Numbered from the stretch's first letter, positions 11,028 through 22,860 are shown. The stretch: 64,000 bases of DNA from Sthenelais limicola (GCA_942159475.1 OW804096.1:134220941-134284940); one strand, 5' to 3'. Numbers and translations: made by a program. The notes: generated by a model from the letters alone, not told the origin.

Positions 11028-12389
11028 CACTGGGCGAAAAACCTGCTTTCCCCTGTGCGTAAAGCAGGTCCTTATAGCACGTTATAATCCAAGCTATTAT
11101 CCCATCAGTATTGCGGCTGCTACATGGTACACAGGTACTATTTGCTGCCGAATAGCAGCTCCTTCCCTAATTGTTATCAAAACAATTGCTCTTAACCCTC
11201 TAACAATCCCGGGACGCCGAGTGTGGGGACCCTGAATGTTATGAAAACAATGTTAAAGCAAACAAACCCTATCACCTTATTTGTCTTGAATTGTGCGTGT
11301 TTTGACTCTGTATCCCATAACTGTTTTGTATTGAAAAACCATTATTCTTAAGCAGACGAATCATTCTATCTATTCCCAAGAACGATCCCTGTCTTTAAAT
11401 CATATTCATTGGCTCTGTCCCTTTTTAATTTTTTTTTAGCTACAAATGACAGCTGTTCATCTTTTTTATTTAGAATTTTTATACAGCCAATCTTCGGTAA
11501 AATAACAGTTGATCATAAACGGGCATGCACAGTGTACAAATAAATAGTACGCATGAGCATAATGGGCTCACGGGGGTAATTCAAATTAGAAAAACCATGG
11601 TTTTCCGCCCACTGCTGTGTCTAGCTAGACTACGCATTAATGTAAAAAAAACTACTCAAGAACAAGTTCACTTAGACAAACATAAATCAAGTAAGGTGAA
11701 AAAGGTACAATCAAAGGTATGAATAAAAGTATGTTTAGTTAGGTGGATATGTTTCGGTTGGTTTGGACAGCTTGAAGATACAGCATGCCCTTGGAATGAA
11801 AGTGCCAGTATTCATATTCATCCTCCTATGTTAGATTTGTTAAACAAAAATCAACTTAGTATCAGTTACTATAATACTAATATTTAAAGTATTAGGGTGC
11901 TTGCAATATAATCAGTAGATGTTTGTTTTTTATTTAGTATCAAGCCAGTCCGACACTTGTATTAATATTATTTTTACAGCTGTATATATTGAGAATCGCC
12001 CCGCAGAAATTTTAGTGGGGTCTCCACTCTCAACCCTCAAATGACCCTTAATCTGACTGTGATTTGCAAGAATAAAGGGGATAAATACCTATGGTCAATA
12101 TACACGTTTACATGTAATAATATGGATTACCCCCGTCTCTCTGTGTATATGTAGCTCTTAACTAACAGGGGAAAATGCACATCTATAGGAGTGGACAGTA
12201 AAAGTCTGGCCAGTGGCTACAACTACTACTGCTGCAGTAATTGGGTCAATTCTGAATAAACACGAGAGAGAAAGAGAGAGAGAGAGAGAGTTAGAGGAGG
12301 GATGCGGGATAATACGATTTGGATAGCTTTGTGTGAGAGAGAGAATAAGAGCTGAAGGCTTATTGTTTGCTTAGCATATATTTCAGCAG

Positions 12390-12911
12390 CCGGTTTCTTA
12401 GTCCTTAAACCTGGGTTAAAACATAACTTAAACCCTATAGTTTAAACCCGGGTTTAGTGTCAATAAATAAACCCAGGTTAAAACCGTTTCTTAGTCATTT
12501 TGGGTTTGGGTTTAAGTTCGTGAATTGGGTTTAAGCTAAACTCTGGTTAGTAGCAGGGCTTAGCCTGGGTTCAGCCTGGAAATTAAGTTTGCTAAGACGG
12601 GTAACCTTGTGAGATGGTAGGTATAATGTATATATGATGTATAAAGTACTATCTAAACCTTTATTGCAGAAAATAGATTAAGTAATCATGGAATAAAAAA
12701 TATGGCGTATTTCTACATTGCCCCGACCTTGACCTTGTATCACTAACCCAATCTTTCAGCCACTCTAAACCTGGGTTATGGCACTAATAACCTGGGTTAA
12801 TAAACCCAACCCAAAAAATGACTGTAGAACCGGGGTTTAATGGTTGGGTTAGTAAACACCGGTTTTCTGGGTTTTAGGGTTAAGCATAAACACCACTGAC
12901 TAAGAAACCGG
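12390..12911. mobile_element. Inverted-repeat element nested in the CACTA-like element
   Basis: Ends CCGGTTTCTTAGTC and inverse GACTAAGAAACCGG. The interior is packed with AACCTGGGTT / AACCCAGGTT motifs in both orientations, including an internal copy of the end motif near 12483. Non-coding, about 520 bp. Confidence 0.65.
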
Positions 12912-15764
12912 GTCCCACAGGTGTTGTCCATATCTGTAAGTTGAATGTAAAATGCGGGTAAAAGTAATTTTCAGAGTAGAATATATATACATATTCTACT
13001 CTTGAAATATGAGCAATTCTCCCAAATGGGCAGCATGATTTCAGGAGACCATTTTTTTTTTAGAAAAATAAATCCGTCGAAACTCTACAATTTTTGGTGT
13101 ACATATATACCAGGGAATACCAGCATAATACAGGCGAATATGGGAAGGCTGCCGAACCCTATGCTTCAGATTCCTCAATTTCTGCCTTTTTTCGCTTTAT
13201 TTCGGCCATATCAGACCTCATTCATCAAATGGTGTATTGTAAGATTGAGGTGAGTTACCTAGTAATTCGGCCCACAAAATGAAATGAAGAATTTAGACCT
13301 AGAGAATCATTTTGGCCGGCAAAAGAGGGCCTAGTTGCAACCAAAGTTTTGACTACCTTTTTGAAAAAATATCTGTTTAATCCTATTAGATTACTTGTTT
13401 AATATAGGAGGATATCTTTATCTCTAATAATTATGGCGTAACGGCTACGCTATGGCATAACGGTGACATTGCAACAAAATGTTCCCTGCAATTTAACATC
13501 TGTATTCATTCATATTTATATTTATTAACCAATCCAGGCCAAGATATTTTACATGTTGTAATGCAACTTAAAATATACTAGTTGAAGGAATTATATCTGA
13601 GGTTTTAAAAGGTTTCAGGGATGTTATGAGCTAATAACTTTTCTTTTTATCTAAATATACATGCATATACATCTTCCTTCCAAAAAACAAATGCAATCTA
13701 ATTTCAATCATTACTCTCATTATTAGGGCTGTTTATGTTTGCTAGATATAGTTGCTAGGAGAAAAGCAAGCTAGTGACCGCGGCCGGGTCAGCGCTTCAC
13801 TCACTCACCAGCTACCCTTCCATACACATGCCTTTCTTTTTTTTCATCGTTGTTTCCTCCGGGTGTTTCCTTCTAACACAAAGATATATGTCGTAGAGGT
13901 GACACAAGTATTCCAAAAAAATATTTCCTATGTCGAGATTAGATTAAATAAGTGATTACATAAATATTGTGTTTTATCATAAAAATGAACATGTGTGCAC
14001 ATGTAGAAACTATCGTTTTCAGCAGAAGTAATATATTTTCAGAAGGTGTGTGTATTATATTCAAATTCCATAATTATTACTTATTTTCTGGTCTGAAAAA
14101 GCACTTTAATGGCAATAGTACGCATAAGACTCCTCCTTGATAAAGGGCGTTTGTGGCCCGAAATGTTGGAACCCCAATAAACAAAACCAACACTTCAATG
14201 CCCCACGTCCTGTTTTTTCCTTGAATTCACTCCCTTCGAATTTACTTTGCATAAGAACTTTGAAAGTTTGTTTCCCACAGCTTAGTCTTGGCCGAGAAAT
14301 TCAAATAAAATGGGTATGGTTATCATGTGCTGGACACAGAAAGAGGAGAAAAACAAACCAACTTCATACATCTGTATCCCAGTGCGGGCAGTTTGTGTTT
14401 ATTCAGTAATTGGCTTAGTTCTGACCCAATTACTTCACTGGGGTTCACTGATTTACACCAGCATCTGGACCTTACTTTTAGTTTTAGTCACAGTTCACTG
14501 AATCCCACTGCACTTATGTATCAATGTCGTAATTGGCTTGTAATTTAAAAAGAAAACTTCTACATGATTATTCTTTAAAATTAATAATTGAAGGTTATAC
14601 ACACGTATACATTACTATATTGAGGATATGCATTGATATGCCACTGCACTGTGTACAAATGCGGATACACCATTCAATTGAGGATATATGGGCATCCCCC
14701 AACTGCATATAGCACCATGTTAAAATAGTGTACGACTGGATTGATTAATTGTTTACTGAAATACCTTAAGATCAACTTCAAACACAGGGGAACCAATGTT
14801 TCTCTCCTCACATCAGAATTGGTACATTCAATGTTTTCACACATACATTTGTTAGTTTCTACGCTTGCCATTGTTATACTAATCATCAATTATTAGATGT
14901 CATGCTGACAAACGCATAACCATCAATGCAATTTTTATCATACATTGGTAATTGATTATAAGTAAGGGCTAATGATCTAGATGTGACTGAGAGCGGAGAA
15001 AGAGGGACAGGGAGAGAGAGAGGAGAGAGATATGTGCCTAATCATTTAATTCATCACTCTAAACCCTCTACACACCTCCCCATTCAGCTATATATAGAGC
15101 TCTACCAACAAGCTTCCCAATGTCACATAATGTTTGTGCACACTTTAGAGTCAAACATGTGAACGTTTGCGTGATAATTATGAAAATAAATACAGCGTGA
15201 AACAAAATACAGCGTGAAACAGGTCATAGGCCCAAAGATATATTTGTATGTATTTACCAGCGTGTCTGATAACTGCTTACAGAGATCCACAACCACAAGT
15301 AAATAAGTTAAATATACTTCATTATGACGACCTTTGGAATGAAAGGCATATTGAATATACAATTGTGGAATTTCGTACATGTATTGCTATGCCTAAGTAA
15401 GTTTGTTAAACACTCCACAAATCAAAATATTCCTATAACTTGTTCTTGTGACAAAAACACTTGAAAAATGTTATTTTCCCGACTCATTTTTCTTTAACAC
15501 ATCTCATATGTAACCAATTTCTCTAACAAACATCATGAATTAAAAAGGGGCGAAATAGCAATAATTTATTATGTTAGTAGAATTAATAGCTAGTATTTCC
15601 ACCCACGCTATATGCTATGCTCCCAGGAAAGGGATTACAGATTAATAATCAGTCCCGATGCACCTACATAAAGTGCGTTCCTATTGTTTATTCAACAATC
15701 ACATGGTTGAATACTTAGTAATTAGACACCATGTTCCTGCTATACGGTCCCGTGTAAATGGTAA
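12912..15764. other. CACTA-like element interior, no gene recognised
   Basis: AT-rich, with reading frames up to about 90 codons lacking recognisable motifs. It includes a GATAAAGGGC...GGCCCGAAATG segment at about 14138-14165, a GA-rich run near 14992-15030 and a decayed MITE-B piece at about 15281-15505 ending TTTAACACATCTC. Confidence 0.5.
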
Positions 15765-15867
15765 CCATGTAGCAGCTGCAATACTGATGGGATAATAGCT
15801 TGGATTATAAGGTGCTATAAGGACCTGCTTTACGCACAGGGGAAAGCAGGTTTTTCGCCCAGTGTGG

Positions 15868-16072
15868 CTGCTCTACACATTTAGTAAATCCTGCTAAATT
15901 AGACTGAAAAATGGGCAATACTGGGTATATCTGAGTATATTTGATATTGCATTGAATAAAAGTATCAGTTCAGTTATGTTGAACTGCATTTTGAAGCTCA
16001 TTTTTGTCTTAATGGTGGGTTATTTGAGAAGATTGGTGAAGGCGAATTGTACATTTTCGGAAAATCTGACCC
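15868..16072 (+). mobile_element. MITE-A copy, right piece (subfamily B)
   Basis: Continuation of 10998-11027 after the 4.8-kb insertion. Starts CTGCTCTACACATTTAGTAA and ends TTTCGGAAAATCTGACCC. Interior of the GAAGCTCATTTTTGTC type. Confidence 0.85.
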
Positions 16073-16142
16073 ATTTTCTATCTAAGTGGAAGTGTACCAC
16101 CTTATGGCTGGGCTCCTCCTTTATTGTCCTCCTCAAATAATA

Positions 16143-16423
16143 AAAGATATGACTATTTATTATTTATAAACGCATTGCTCTGAAAACAACATATCTAGAG
16201 TGATTTACGCATAGTGCTTATTTCACTAGTGATTTACATGGGGTTGTCATAGCTTTTTACTAAGATTACCGGTAAAATTCAAATTTATGACTTGATCTTT
16301 TTCTATTTTCATGATTGAAAGCATGAATTATAAATCTGTTAACTAACTCGTTGGTTTCAGTCGCTTAGAATATTCATGCTTCTTCAACCAACTCGTTAGT
16401 TAACCTGTGTTTATACCGGTGTA
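16143..16423 (-). repeat. Dispersed repeat G (minus copy)
   Basis: Reverse complement of the 4048-4385 repeat: ACGCATTGCTCT, GAGTGATTTACGCATAGTGC, AAGATTACCGGTAA, TCTGTTAACTAACTCGTTGG follow in order. Confidence 0.65.
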
Positions 16424-16671
16424 AGAAGTATATGGAAAGTAGACAAAGCGTATGGCATTACATAATATGTGTTTGCTAATACATGTACATACAAGTCTCT
16501 CCTCCTCTCTGTGACTATAAGATCTCTACCAAGATCGTTTAACCAGCCGGGTGATAAATGTGTGCTACTTTTATGATGAGGTAATAAGAGCCAATGGATT
16601 TTTATGAGTGATGCTAAGATGTGGAAGAAGGTTCACTGGCCTGCCGGTCATGTAGTCTTTAATAGGTGGTT

Positions 16672-16800
16672 AGATCCTGAGGTCTAAGGCTCCCGAGGTC
16701 TAAGGCTGAAGTCTAAGACTCCTTACCAAGCCGAGGTGAAGCCGAGGTTTGTTTCCGGGAGCCTTCGACAAAATGAAGGACCTTAACCGAAGGATCTAAT
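16672..16800. repeat. Imperfect foldback
   Basis: GGTTAGATCCTGAGGTCTAA and AGGCTCCCG at the left pair loosely with CGGGAGCCTTC and GACCTTAACCGAAGGATCTAA at the right. The rest of 16424-17183 shows no gene; a short minus-strand frame at 16783-17010 has no support. Confidence 0.45.
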
Positions 16801-17183
16801 GGCTTTAGTCCCCTTTTGTTGGACTGTTACTATCATTAGCAACAATTTAGAAATGATTTCGAAGCAATATGAACCAGTGGAAAGCCATGATTTTGCCGTT
16901 TTAAGCAGTAAATATTGTTTTGTATTTTCGTTGATGTAAGGGGTCGGCCGGAAACGGAAGTCCAACACTAGTACAACTGGTCTGTATGTGTATAACTGTC
17001 CCGGCTGCATAACCAGCTGATTTTTGAGAAAAAATAAAACTTTTCACTTCGTGGTCTTTATATAAATATTAAATGATGCTCTTCTTGGTGAAAAAAAGAT
17101 TATTTCCCAAATTACTAATTTCTGTGAACACCTGAATCCCACTATTTCGCTTTCATCTCTTCATGGTTTATGCACTAGTCAAT

Positions 17184-17510
17184 AGGGGATTTGCATATGC
17201 CACTGCGCATGTCTGTTACAGTGCATGCTGGGATGGATTCTGGTGAAATCTGTCATACAACTATTTGGCAAGATTCCTATCTTAAATTGCAAGAATGTGT
17301 TCACCAATATCATAAATAAATGATCTATGACAACCTAACGCATAATGGAAAAGATGGAGACTTGTGTCATGGAAACATGTATAACATAGATATTGACATT
17401 ACAGCATTGATAAATATTCCATGCTGAACGTTACATGTTTTCTTTAGATTTTACACTGTACATAATTCAATGCAAATCAAGACTCAAAATGGCGGCTATG
17501 CAACTCCCCT
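17184..17510 (-). mobile_element. MITE-C copy
   Basis: Starts AGGGGATTTGCATATGCCAC and ends AATGGCGGCTATGCAACTCC followed by CCT. Full-length copy in reverse orientation. 17511-17854 after it is unannotated. Confidence 0.85.
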
Positions 17511-17854
17511 ATTGACAAGTGCATTACTGGGGTGTGCAGTGAAGCCTCTGGTATGTACCAGACATACAATGGGCACACATCCGGTGCTTGTCCGATTATA
17601 TAATACGAGTGGGCGATAATAGGTAAAACCAGCACAGGAAAAGATTATAAAAGTGGACATTTATGAAGCCATCAAGTGAAGTCCTCCAATTTCTTTTTCA
17701 ACTGACTTTCAAAACTCCAGTCCAGCCTCTATAGTTTGTGTGTGTTGAAATAATATAATAAAATCGAACTTCAAAGTTTAAATCATTATTAGACATGTTC
17801 AGAGAATAGATCATAAGATTCGAAGTCATGACTGGTTTTCCTCATACTGTATAT

Positions 17855-18262
17855 GTGATCCGTTGTAGGAAAATGAATCATATGTCGCAAAATATGGATT
17901 TTGAGATATATATCATATCTGAAAAGAGGAGATCAAGCCGATTCCAATGATAGTAAACACTAGGATGTATTTCTATTATGTATTTCTATATTTTAACGTT
18001 GATATTTTTATTTAAAAAAAATAGTTTGCAATGTTTCTGGATGGGTAATTACCAGTGAAGTAATTCAATATACTCCATACGAAGGCCTTCAAAATGCAAA
18101 GATATATTTAATACAATGTCCGGAAATTCTCACATGGATTCATATGACAATAAGTGCTAAACCCTCTAAAACATTAGAACATTTCAATAAAGAGATCTTG
18201 TAAAAACACTTAGAAAAATATCATTATTTGCGACTTGTGACTCATTTTCCAGTAACACATCA
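17855..18262 (+). mobile_element. MITE-B copy
   Basis: GTGATCCGTTGTAGGAAAAT after ATAT, ending TTTTCCAGTAACACATCAT before ATAT. Full-length with small indels in the interior. Confidence 0.82.
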
Positions 18263-18579
18263 TATATGAGGTATGTTTGCAAAGTCTTTCTTTGTCTGTT
18301 TCGAGATTTGATAAGGTTCATTAACAAACAGGCTCCAAACTGGGAACAGACAGTGTCTGGATGGGGAGATTAGCAATGATGATACATGATAATCCATATT
18401 ATATAATGAAATCATCAAAGCCCTAAGCTTTCTATGGGGAGTAGTTCTGTGATAATGTATTGTAATTATCGATGGAGAGCACAGTGCTGAAAGCGATGTT
18501 TATGTTATGCAGTTGGGTAATAAAATTGATAAAGAGGAGCTGCTAGCTTTATATGCAAGTTCACCCGACTTGATTATAT

Positions 18580-18660
18580 GGGTTGGTTTGTTAGAAAATG
18601 TACAATCGAAAGCTATATACTATTCAGTAAATTTAGGCTGAAAACATTATAAACACTGGA
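18580..18660 (+). repeat. MITE-A 5' fragment
   Basis: Follows ATAT: GGGTTGGTTTGTTAGAAAAT, then CAGTAAATTTAGGCTGAAAA, then diverges. 18263-18579 before it holds no recognisable feature. Confidence 0.5.
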
Positions 18661-19022
18661 CTCTCCCACGACCACCGCTTTTTTTTTAAAAAGCCGCCAC
18701 CGGCTACTCACTAAAATTAGACCAGGCATACCCGTTATCACGGTCCTACGCACATAGTAGAAGAAAAGGGAATAGCTGCTGTCTCTGCCCATGAAATAAA
18801 TGCTCATTCAGCTTTTTCTCAGGTGTGAGAACTACCATATATTAGTAAGCAACGATATTAGCTAGTGATTACTGGAACAATATTGTCTAGAAAAGAAGAT
18901 ATAAGCCCATTTACCACTTTCGATTGGTGTGTTATGATTTGAATCGATCGCGATTGCCGCATTTTAGTTCCGAGACAAGCCGCTCTGGCGCTACCATACG
19001 TCCATGTTTACATGAATGAATG

Positions 19023-19061
19023 TCCCATACACACGACGCCAGTGGCGGTGTGTGTATGGGA
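19023..19061. repeat. Short perfect hairpin
   Basis: TCCCATACACACGACGCC pairs with GGCGGTGTGTGTATGGGA around a short loop. No gene is evident in 18661-19723 around it; a G-run microsatellite lies at about 19565-19600. Confidence 0.55.
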
Positions 19062-19723
19062 TACGAGGGGCAGCTGGGGGGTGGGGTGGTGGGAAGCATT
19101 GAAAATGAGAAAAAAGATTCCATACTTATATGATACAAGTACATAGCCTAAGACACCACAACCAAATTAATCTCGCGGTAATACTCTGGACTAAGAGACC
19201 CCAGTGCCGATCCCTAGAGTCGGACAGACCAACCGAGCAACGCAGATCAGGTCACTTATACAAGAACCTCATGCTCTTACTAAATTACAGACATCAGCCG
19301 CCATTGAACTAAATCATAGACTCCTCCTGTGGACCTCTCTCTTACCCATATGCAGGCACTCACAACATCCTAAAGTAGCTTTGAGTTTAGATGCATTATC
19401 GTGTAAATTGTCTGACATCTGTATAACAATTTCGTTATAACTTCATTATAATTTCATCAGCAGAATCTAGCCTCACTCTCTATGTGATATACACAACCTA
19501 CTTTCCAATGAATCAAGCTTTGGCTGTGCAGAGCTGTGACGTTATCACGGCTATGCGCGAGAGTGGGGGTGGGGGGTGGGGGGGGGGGGGTGGATGGGAA
19601 GGATAAGGCACAGCTATATCAACAATGACAACAGAAACGTTAGCCTAGGAAGCATAGAACTCACACATCTCACTGGTGCCCACACGCTTTTCTAGACTTA
19701 TCTGAGCAGATTTTGGTATTGGA

Positions 19724-19800
19724 TTGATTCAAACACTCAGTTTGGTTATGTTGAATTGAATCTTAAAGCTCATGTTCGTCTTATATGATAATAATAATAC
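19724..19800 (+). repeat. MITE-A interior fragment
   Basis: GGATTGATTCAAACACTCAG, GGTTATGTTGAATTG and AAGCTCATGTTCGTC follow the MITE-A interior order, but neither end is kept. Confidence 0.45.
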
Positions 19801-19802
19801 AT

Positions 19803-20037
19803 AGGTCAGATTTTCAGAAAATGTACAATTGTTAGCTCTACACATTAACTTAATTCTGCTAAATTTGACTGCAATTTGGTCAATACTAGGTAAATTTGAG
19901 AATATTTGGCATTGCCTTGATTCTAGCAATCTATTTGGTTAGGTTGAACTGTATTTTGAACTTTATTTTCGTCTGAAATTTGGGTTATTTGAGAAGATTG
20001 GCGAAGACGAATTGTACATTCTCTGAAAATCTGACCC
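19803..20037 (+). mobile_element. MITE-A copy (subfamily A)
   Basis: AGGTCAGATTTTCAGAAAAT to CTCTGAAAATCTGACCC, complete. Its right-hand flank (ACAGATGTGGAGAGGACATT) is the inverse of the left-hand flank of the copy at 10661. Confidence 0.83.
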
Positions 20038-20071
20038 TAATACAGATGTGGAGAGGACATTAACACCAGTG

Positions 20072-20166
20072 GTTAGGTTGAACTGTATTTTGAACTTTAT
20101 TTTCATCTAAAATTTGGGTTATTTGAGAGGATTAGTGAAGTTGTACATTTTCTGAAAATCTGACCC
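20072..20166 (+). repeat. MITE-A 3' fragment
   Basis: Begins at GGTTAGGTTGAACTGTATTT and runs to the terminus CTGAAAATCTGACCC. Confidence 0.7.
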
Positions 20167-20433
20167 ATATATATAAGCCACCACAGGAAAGGATTTCGGC
20201 CGGTCTCTGAAATATAAACATGGACATTCATAAAGCCCTGTAGCATAAACACCAGACAAAATCCTACAAAATTCTGGTCAAATGACTTTTAGAGGCTTTG
20301 GTAAAGAAATAAATATTGTTGACCGATGTTAACTGAGAGAACAGCTTTAATAGTTTATAGCGAGGTTTCACTGTAGATAATTCACCACATGTTGTTTGCC
20401 CTTTAGCTCCTGACATGACAAATACCAGTATAT

Positions 20434-20668
20434 GGGTCAGATTTTCAGAAAATGTACAATTGGCAGCTGTATACATTTAGTAAATTCTGCTAAATTAGGC
20501 TGCAATTTGGTCAATACTAGGTAAATTCAAATATATTCGGCATTGCATAGATTCTAGCAACCTGTTTGGTTAGGTTGAACTGCATTCTGAACTTTATTTT
20601 CGTTTGAAATTTGGGTTATTTGAGACGATTGGTGAAGTTGAATTGTACATTTTCTGAAAATCTGACCC
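20434..20668 (+). mobile_element. MITE-A copy with ATAT target duplication
   Basis: Complete subfamily A copy, GGGTCAGATTTTCAGAAAAT to CTGAAAATCTGACCC, flanked on each side by ATAT. Very close to the copy at 33678 (shared GATTCTAGCAACCTGTTTGG and GAGACGATTGG). Confidence 0.88.
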
Positions 20669-20824
20669 ATATTTACGTACCGAGTCATGTAATGAACTTA
20701 TTTATTATTTACAAAACAATAAATATGATACAATGAATTCTCTGGGAGGTGTTTTTTAATTGAGTTCATTCATTTTTTCATCTCTAACTTATTTATTTAA
20801 TGACTTAATGAATAGGGAATCGGC

Positions 20825-20944
20825 AATCAATGCAATGCCGAATATACTCGAATGTACCTAGTATTGGCCAAATTGCAGCTTAATTTAGCAGAATTTACGA
20901 AATGTGCAGTGCTGCCAATTGTACATTTTCTGAAAATCTGACCC
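20825..20944 (-). repeat. MITE-A half copy
   Basis: Begins at AATCAATGCAATGCCGAATA and runs to CTGAAAATCTGACCC. The other half is missing. Confidence 0.7.
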
Positions 20945-21313
20945 AAAAAAGGAATTGAGACCAACAGCCTTCGGTCAAATTACCATGGAAAGCAGCTTTA
21001 AACAGAAATGTTGCAGTGAACTCTAGCATTCCTCATTTCAAAAGGTTATATTGATTTTCTCTCCATAATTTAGATTAAAGTATATTTAGTGCTGATTGGA
21101 TAGACCTCATCATGAGAGGCACAATGAAAGAAGGTTGTAAAGCTAATTATAACAGTATTCAGTGATTGTTGGGTCTTATTTCTTCATCAAAAGGCCCATC
21201 TAAGGGTCTAGTATTACAGAGTACTGATTAATATTCGCTATATTTGGAAGTTCCTTTCATGAATGCAAGACAAGAAACATACATAATGTACTTCCAATTG
21301 TGTGAATACCTTA

Positions 21314-21407
21314 CACTCTATATGCGTCTTGTAGGCAGCAGCTTTCCATAGGGTTAACTGTAGCAGGCTTTGTTGTTTATTGCCTACAGAACGCGTATAG
21401 AGTGTAT
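21314..21407. repeat. Inverted repeat, 25-bp arms
   Basis: ACACTCTATATGCGTCTTGT (and AGGCA) at the left is inverted, with three changes, in TGCCTACAGAACGCGTATAG (and AGTGT) at the right. The centre includes AGGGTTAACTGTAGCAGGC. Confidence 0.5.
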
Positions 21408-21659
21408 GTGCTCAAATACCAGCCTGGTTCTAATGAAGCCAGGCTTATCCTTTGTATTGTTATTCAGTCTTGTATTTTGTATTATTTAGTCATATCTAGG
21501 CACTCCTACTATTATACTGTAATATTCATAGCCATAACTATAAAACATCTATCTCAATTCCCCAAACAGGCAGCTCAGGTTCTATAGTGGTAATACAGGA
21601 AGAAGTTGCTATGGTCATAATTAATACTACACTCATTTAGTTATTTAGAAGTTGTGCCT

Positions 21660-21732
21660 GCCTCGATAGCTCAGTGGTTAGAGCATTGGAACGTCAATCC
21701 AAAAGTCCGGGGTTTGGTTCCCCATCAAGGCA
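21660..21732 (+). tRNA. tRNA-like sequence, probably a SINE head or tRNA pseudogene
   Basis: A 73-base tRNA-shaped segment. Acceptor arms pair at six of seven positions, the D arm contains a perfect box A (TAGCTCAGTGG), the anticodon stem TTGGA/TCCAA is intact, and a degraded box B (GGTTTGGTTCC) lies in the T arm. The nominal anticodon is GTC (Asp), but position 33 is C instead of U and the acceptor does not resemble tRNA-Asp. No CCA. I read it as a tRNA-derived SINE head or pseudogene, not a working tRNA. Confidence 0.5.
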
Positions 21733-22008
21733 ATGGCATTTTTCAGCAGGTTCACTACACATCTTTGTTTTGGAAAACCACATGCGATTTCTGCAGAGTT
21801 GGCTTGTGGTTTTGTCACACATGACGATAACATGGATTTACACTCCTTGTGTGTCTGATATGCTACTTCAGAGCAAACACTCGGTGCATTCCATCTAAAT
21901 ATCTGTATCATAAGATCTTAAGATATCTTTTTCAACGTAATTTTATTCAGAAATGTTAATTCCAATATATTGCATATTGATATATTCCTATATATTATGT
22001 TGTCGATT

Positions 22009-22080
22009 TTTCAGTCCAATTTAGCAGAATTTACAAAATATGTTGATCTGGCAATTGTACATTTTCTGAAAATCTGACCC
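22009..22080 (-). repeat. MITE-A end fragment
   Basis: TCCAATTTAGCAGAATTTAC to CTGAAAATCTGACCC, about 70 bases. 21733-22008 before it shows nothing identifiable. Confidence 0.65.
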
Positions 22081-22401
22081 GTGTATTATGTAGTGTATGC
22101 TGACTATATATTTTTAACTGATAGTTATCAATAAAAAAAGATGGATAACACTTTACTGTTCAATGACCACTAACAAACACCTTCAGCTTACATACAACCG
22201 TTTTATTAGGTGGAGTTTATTGAACGAAAGGGACCACATAAGCTTATAAATACCAGTATAGAGAACAGACATTATTCTAACCTCGACTACTATTTGCGGT
22301 AAAACGGTAGTCCGATTGTCCCACCCAAGTGATGACAAAGTAAATGATACGTTACTAAAATACGCAAGCTAACATAGGTGTAGGAACAGGTACTAGCAGC
22401 T

Positions 22402-22653
22402 GGGTCAGATCTTCAGAAAATGTACAATTAGCACATCAAGATATCTTGTAAATTCTGCTAAATTGGATTGCAAAATCATCAACATTATATGTATAAGACT
22501 ATACTTTTATTAAGAGTGTATTTGGTATTGCCTTGATTCAAACAGTCTGTCTGGTTATGTTGAACAGTATTTCGAACCTGATTTTTGTCTAAAATTTGGG
22601 TTATTTGAGAGAATTGGTGAAGGTGAATTGTGCATTTTCTAAAAATCTGACCC
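22402..22653 (+). mobile_element. MITE-A copy (subfamily C)
   Basis: GGGTCAGATCTTCAGAAAAT to CTAAAAATCTGACCC, with a small internal duplication that lengthens it to about 250 bp. Flanks AGCT and AGCA. Confidence 0.8.
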
Positions 22654-22833
22654 AGCAGGTAAATAGATATTGTCTGTGAGGAGAGGCGTCTATTGTTCCC
22701 AGTGAAATGACTGCATGGAAGATACCTGGGACTCTTTTTCACGCCTAACGCTCCTTCTACCTGAACTACTGCAGGTTGGAATTACCTAATATCATGGCTT
22801 GATCACGCACCTTCATCCTGCTGCGCACCAAAA

Positions 22834-22860
22834 GGGTCAGATTGTAAGAAAATGTACAAT
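22834..22860 (+). mobile_element. MITE-A copy, first of three pieces
   Basis: GGGTCAGATTGTAAGAAAAT then GTACAAT; the copy continues at 23208-23361 and 23704-23745 after two MITE-C insertions. Confidence 0.75.

Larger units (their letters stand above)
11028..15864. mobile_element. 4.8-kb CACTA-like (EnSpm) element without transposase
   Basis: The ends are CACTGGGCGAAAAACCTGCT and its inverse. The terminal inverted repeats are about 100 bp long (11028-11127 and 15765-15864) and differ at two positions. TGG lies immediately outside both ends, and the element interrupts a MITE-A copy precisely. CACT-type termini with a 3-bp duplication are diagnostic of the CACTA/EnSpm superfamily. Across 4837 bp the longest reading frame is about 90 codons and none resembles a DDE transposase, so it is non-autonomous or internally replaced. 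It carries a nested inverted-repeat element (12390-12911), a GA microsatellite near 12266-12290 and a decayed MITE-B. The superfamily call rests on ends and target duplication only. Confidence 0.8.

Noticed and set aside
10998..16072. Two independent MITE-A fragments
   Set aside because: The TGG duplication and continuous sequence after removal of 11028-15864 show a single copy split by insertion.
21660..21732. Functional tRNA-Asp
   Set aside because: C33 instead of U33, an acceptor unlike tRNA-Asp, and weak box B.
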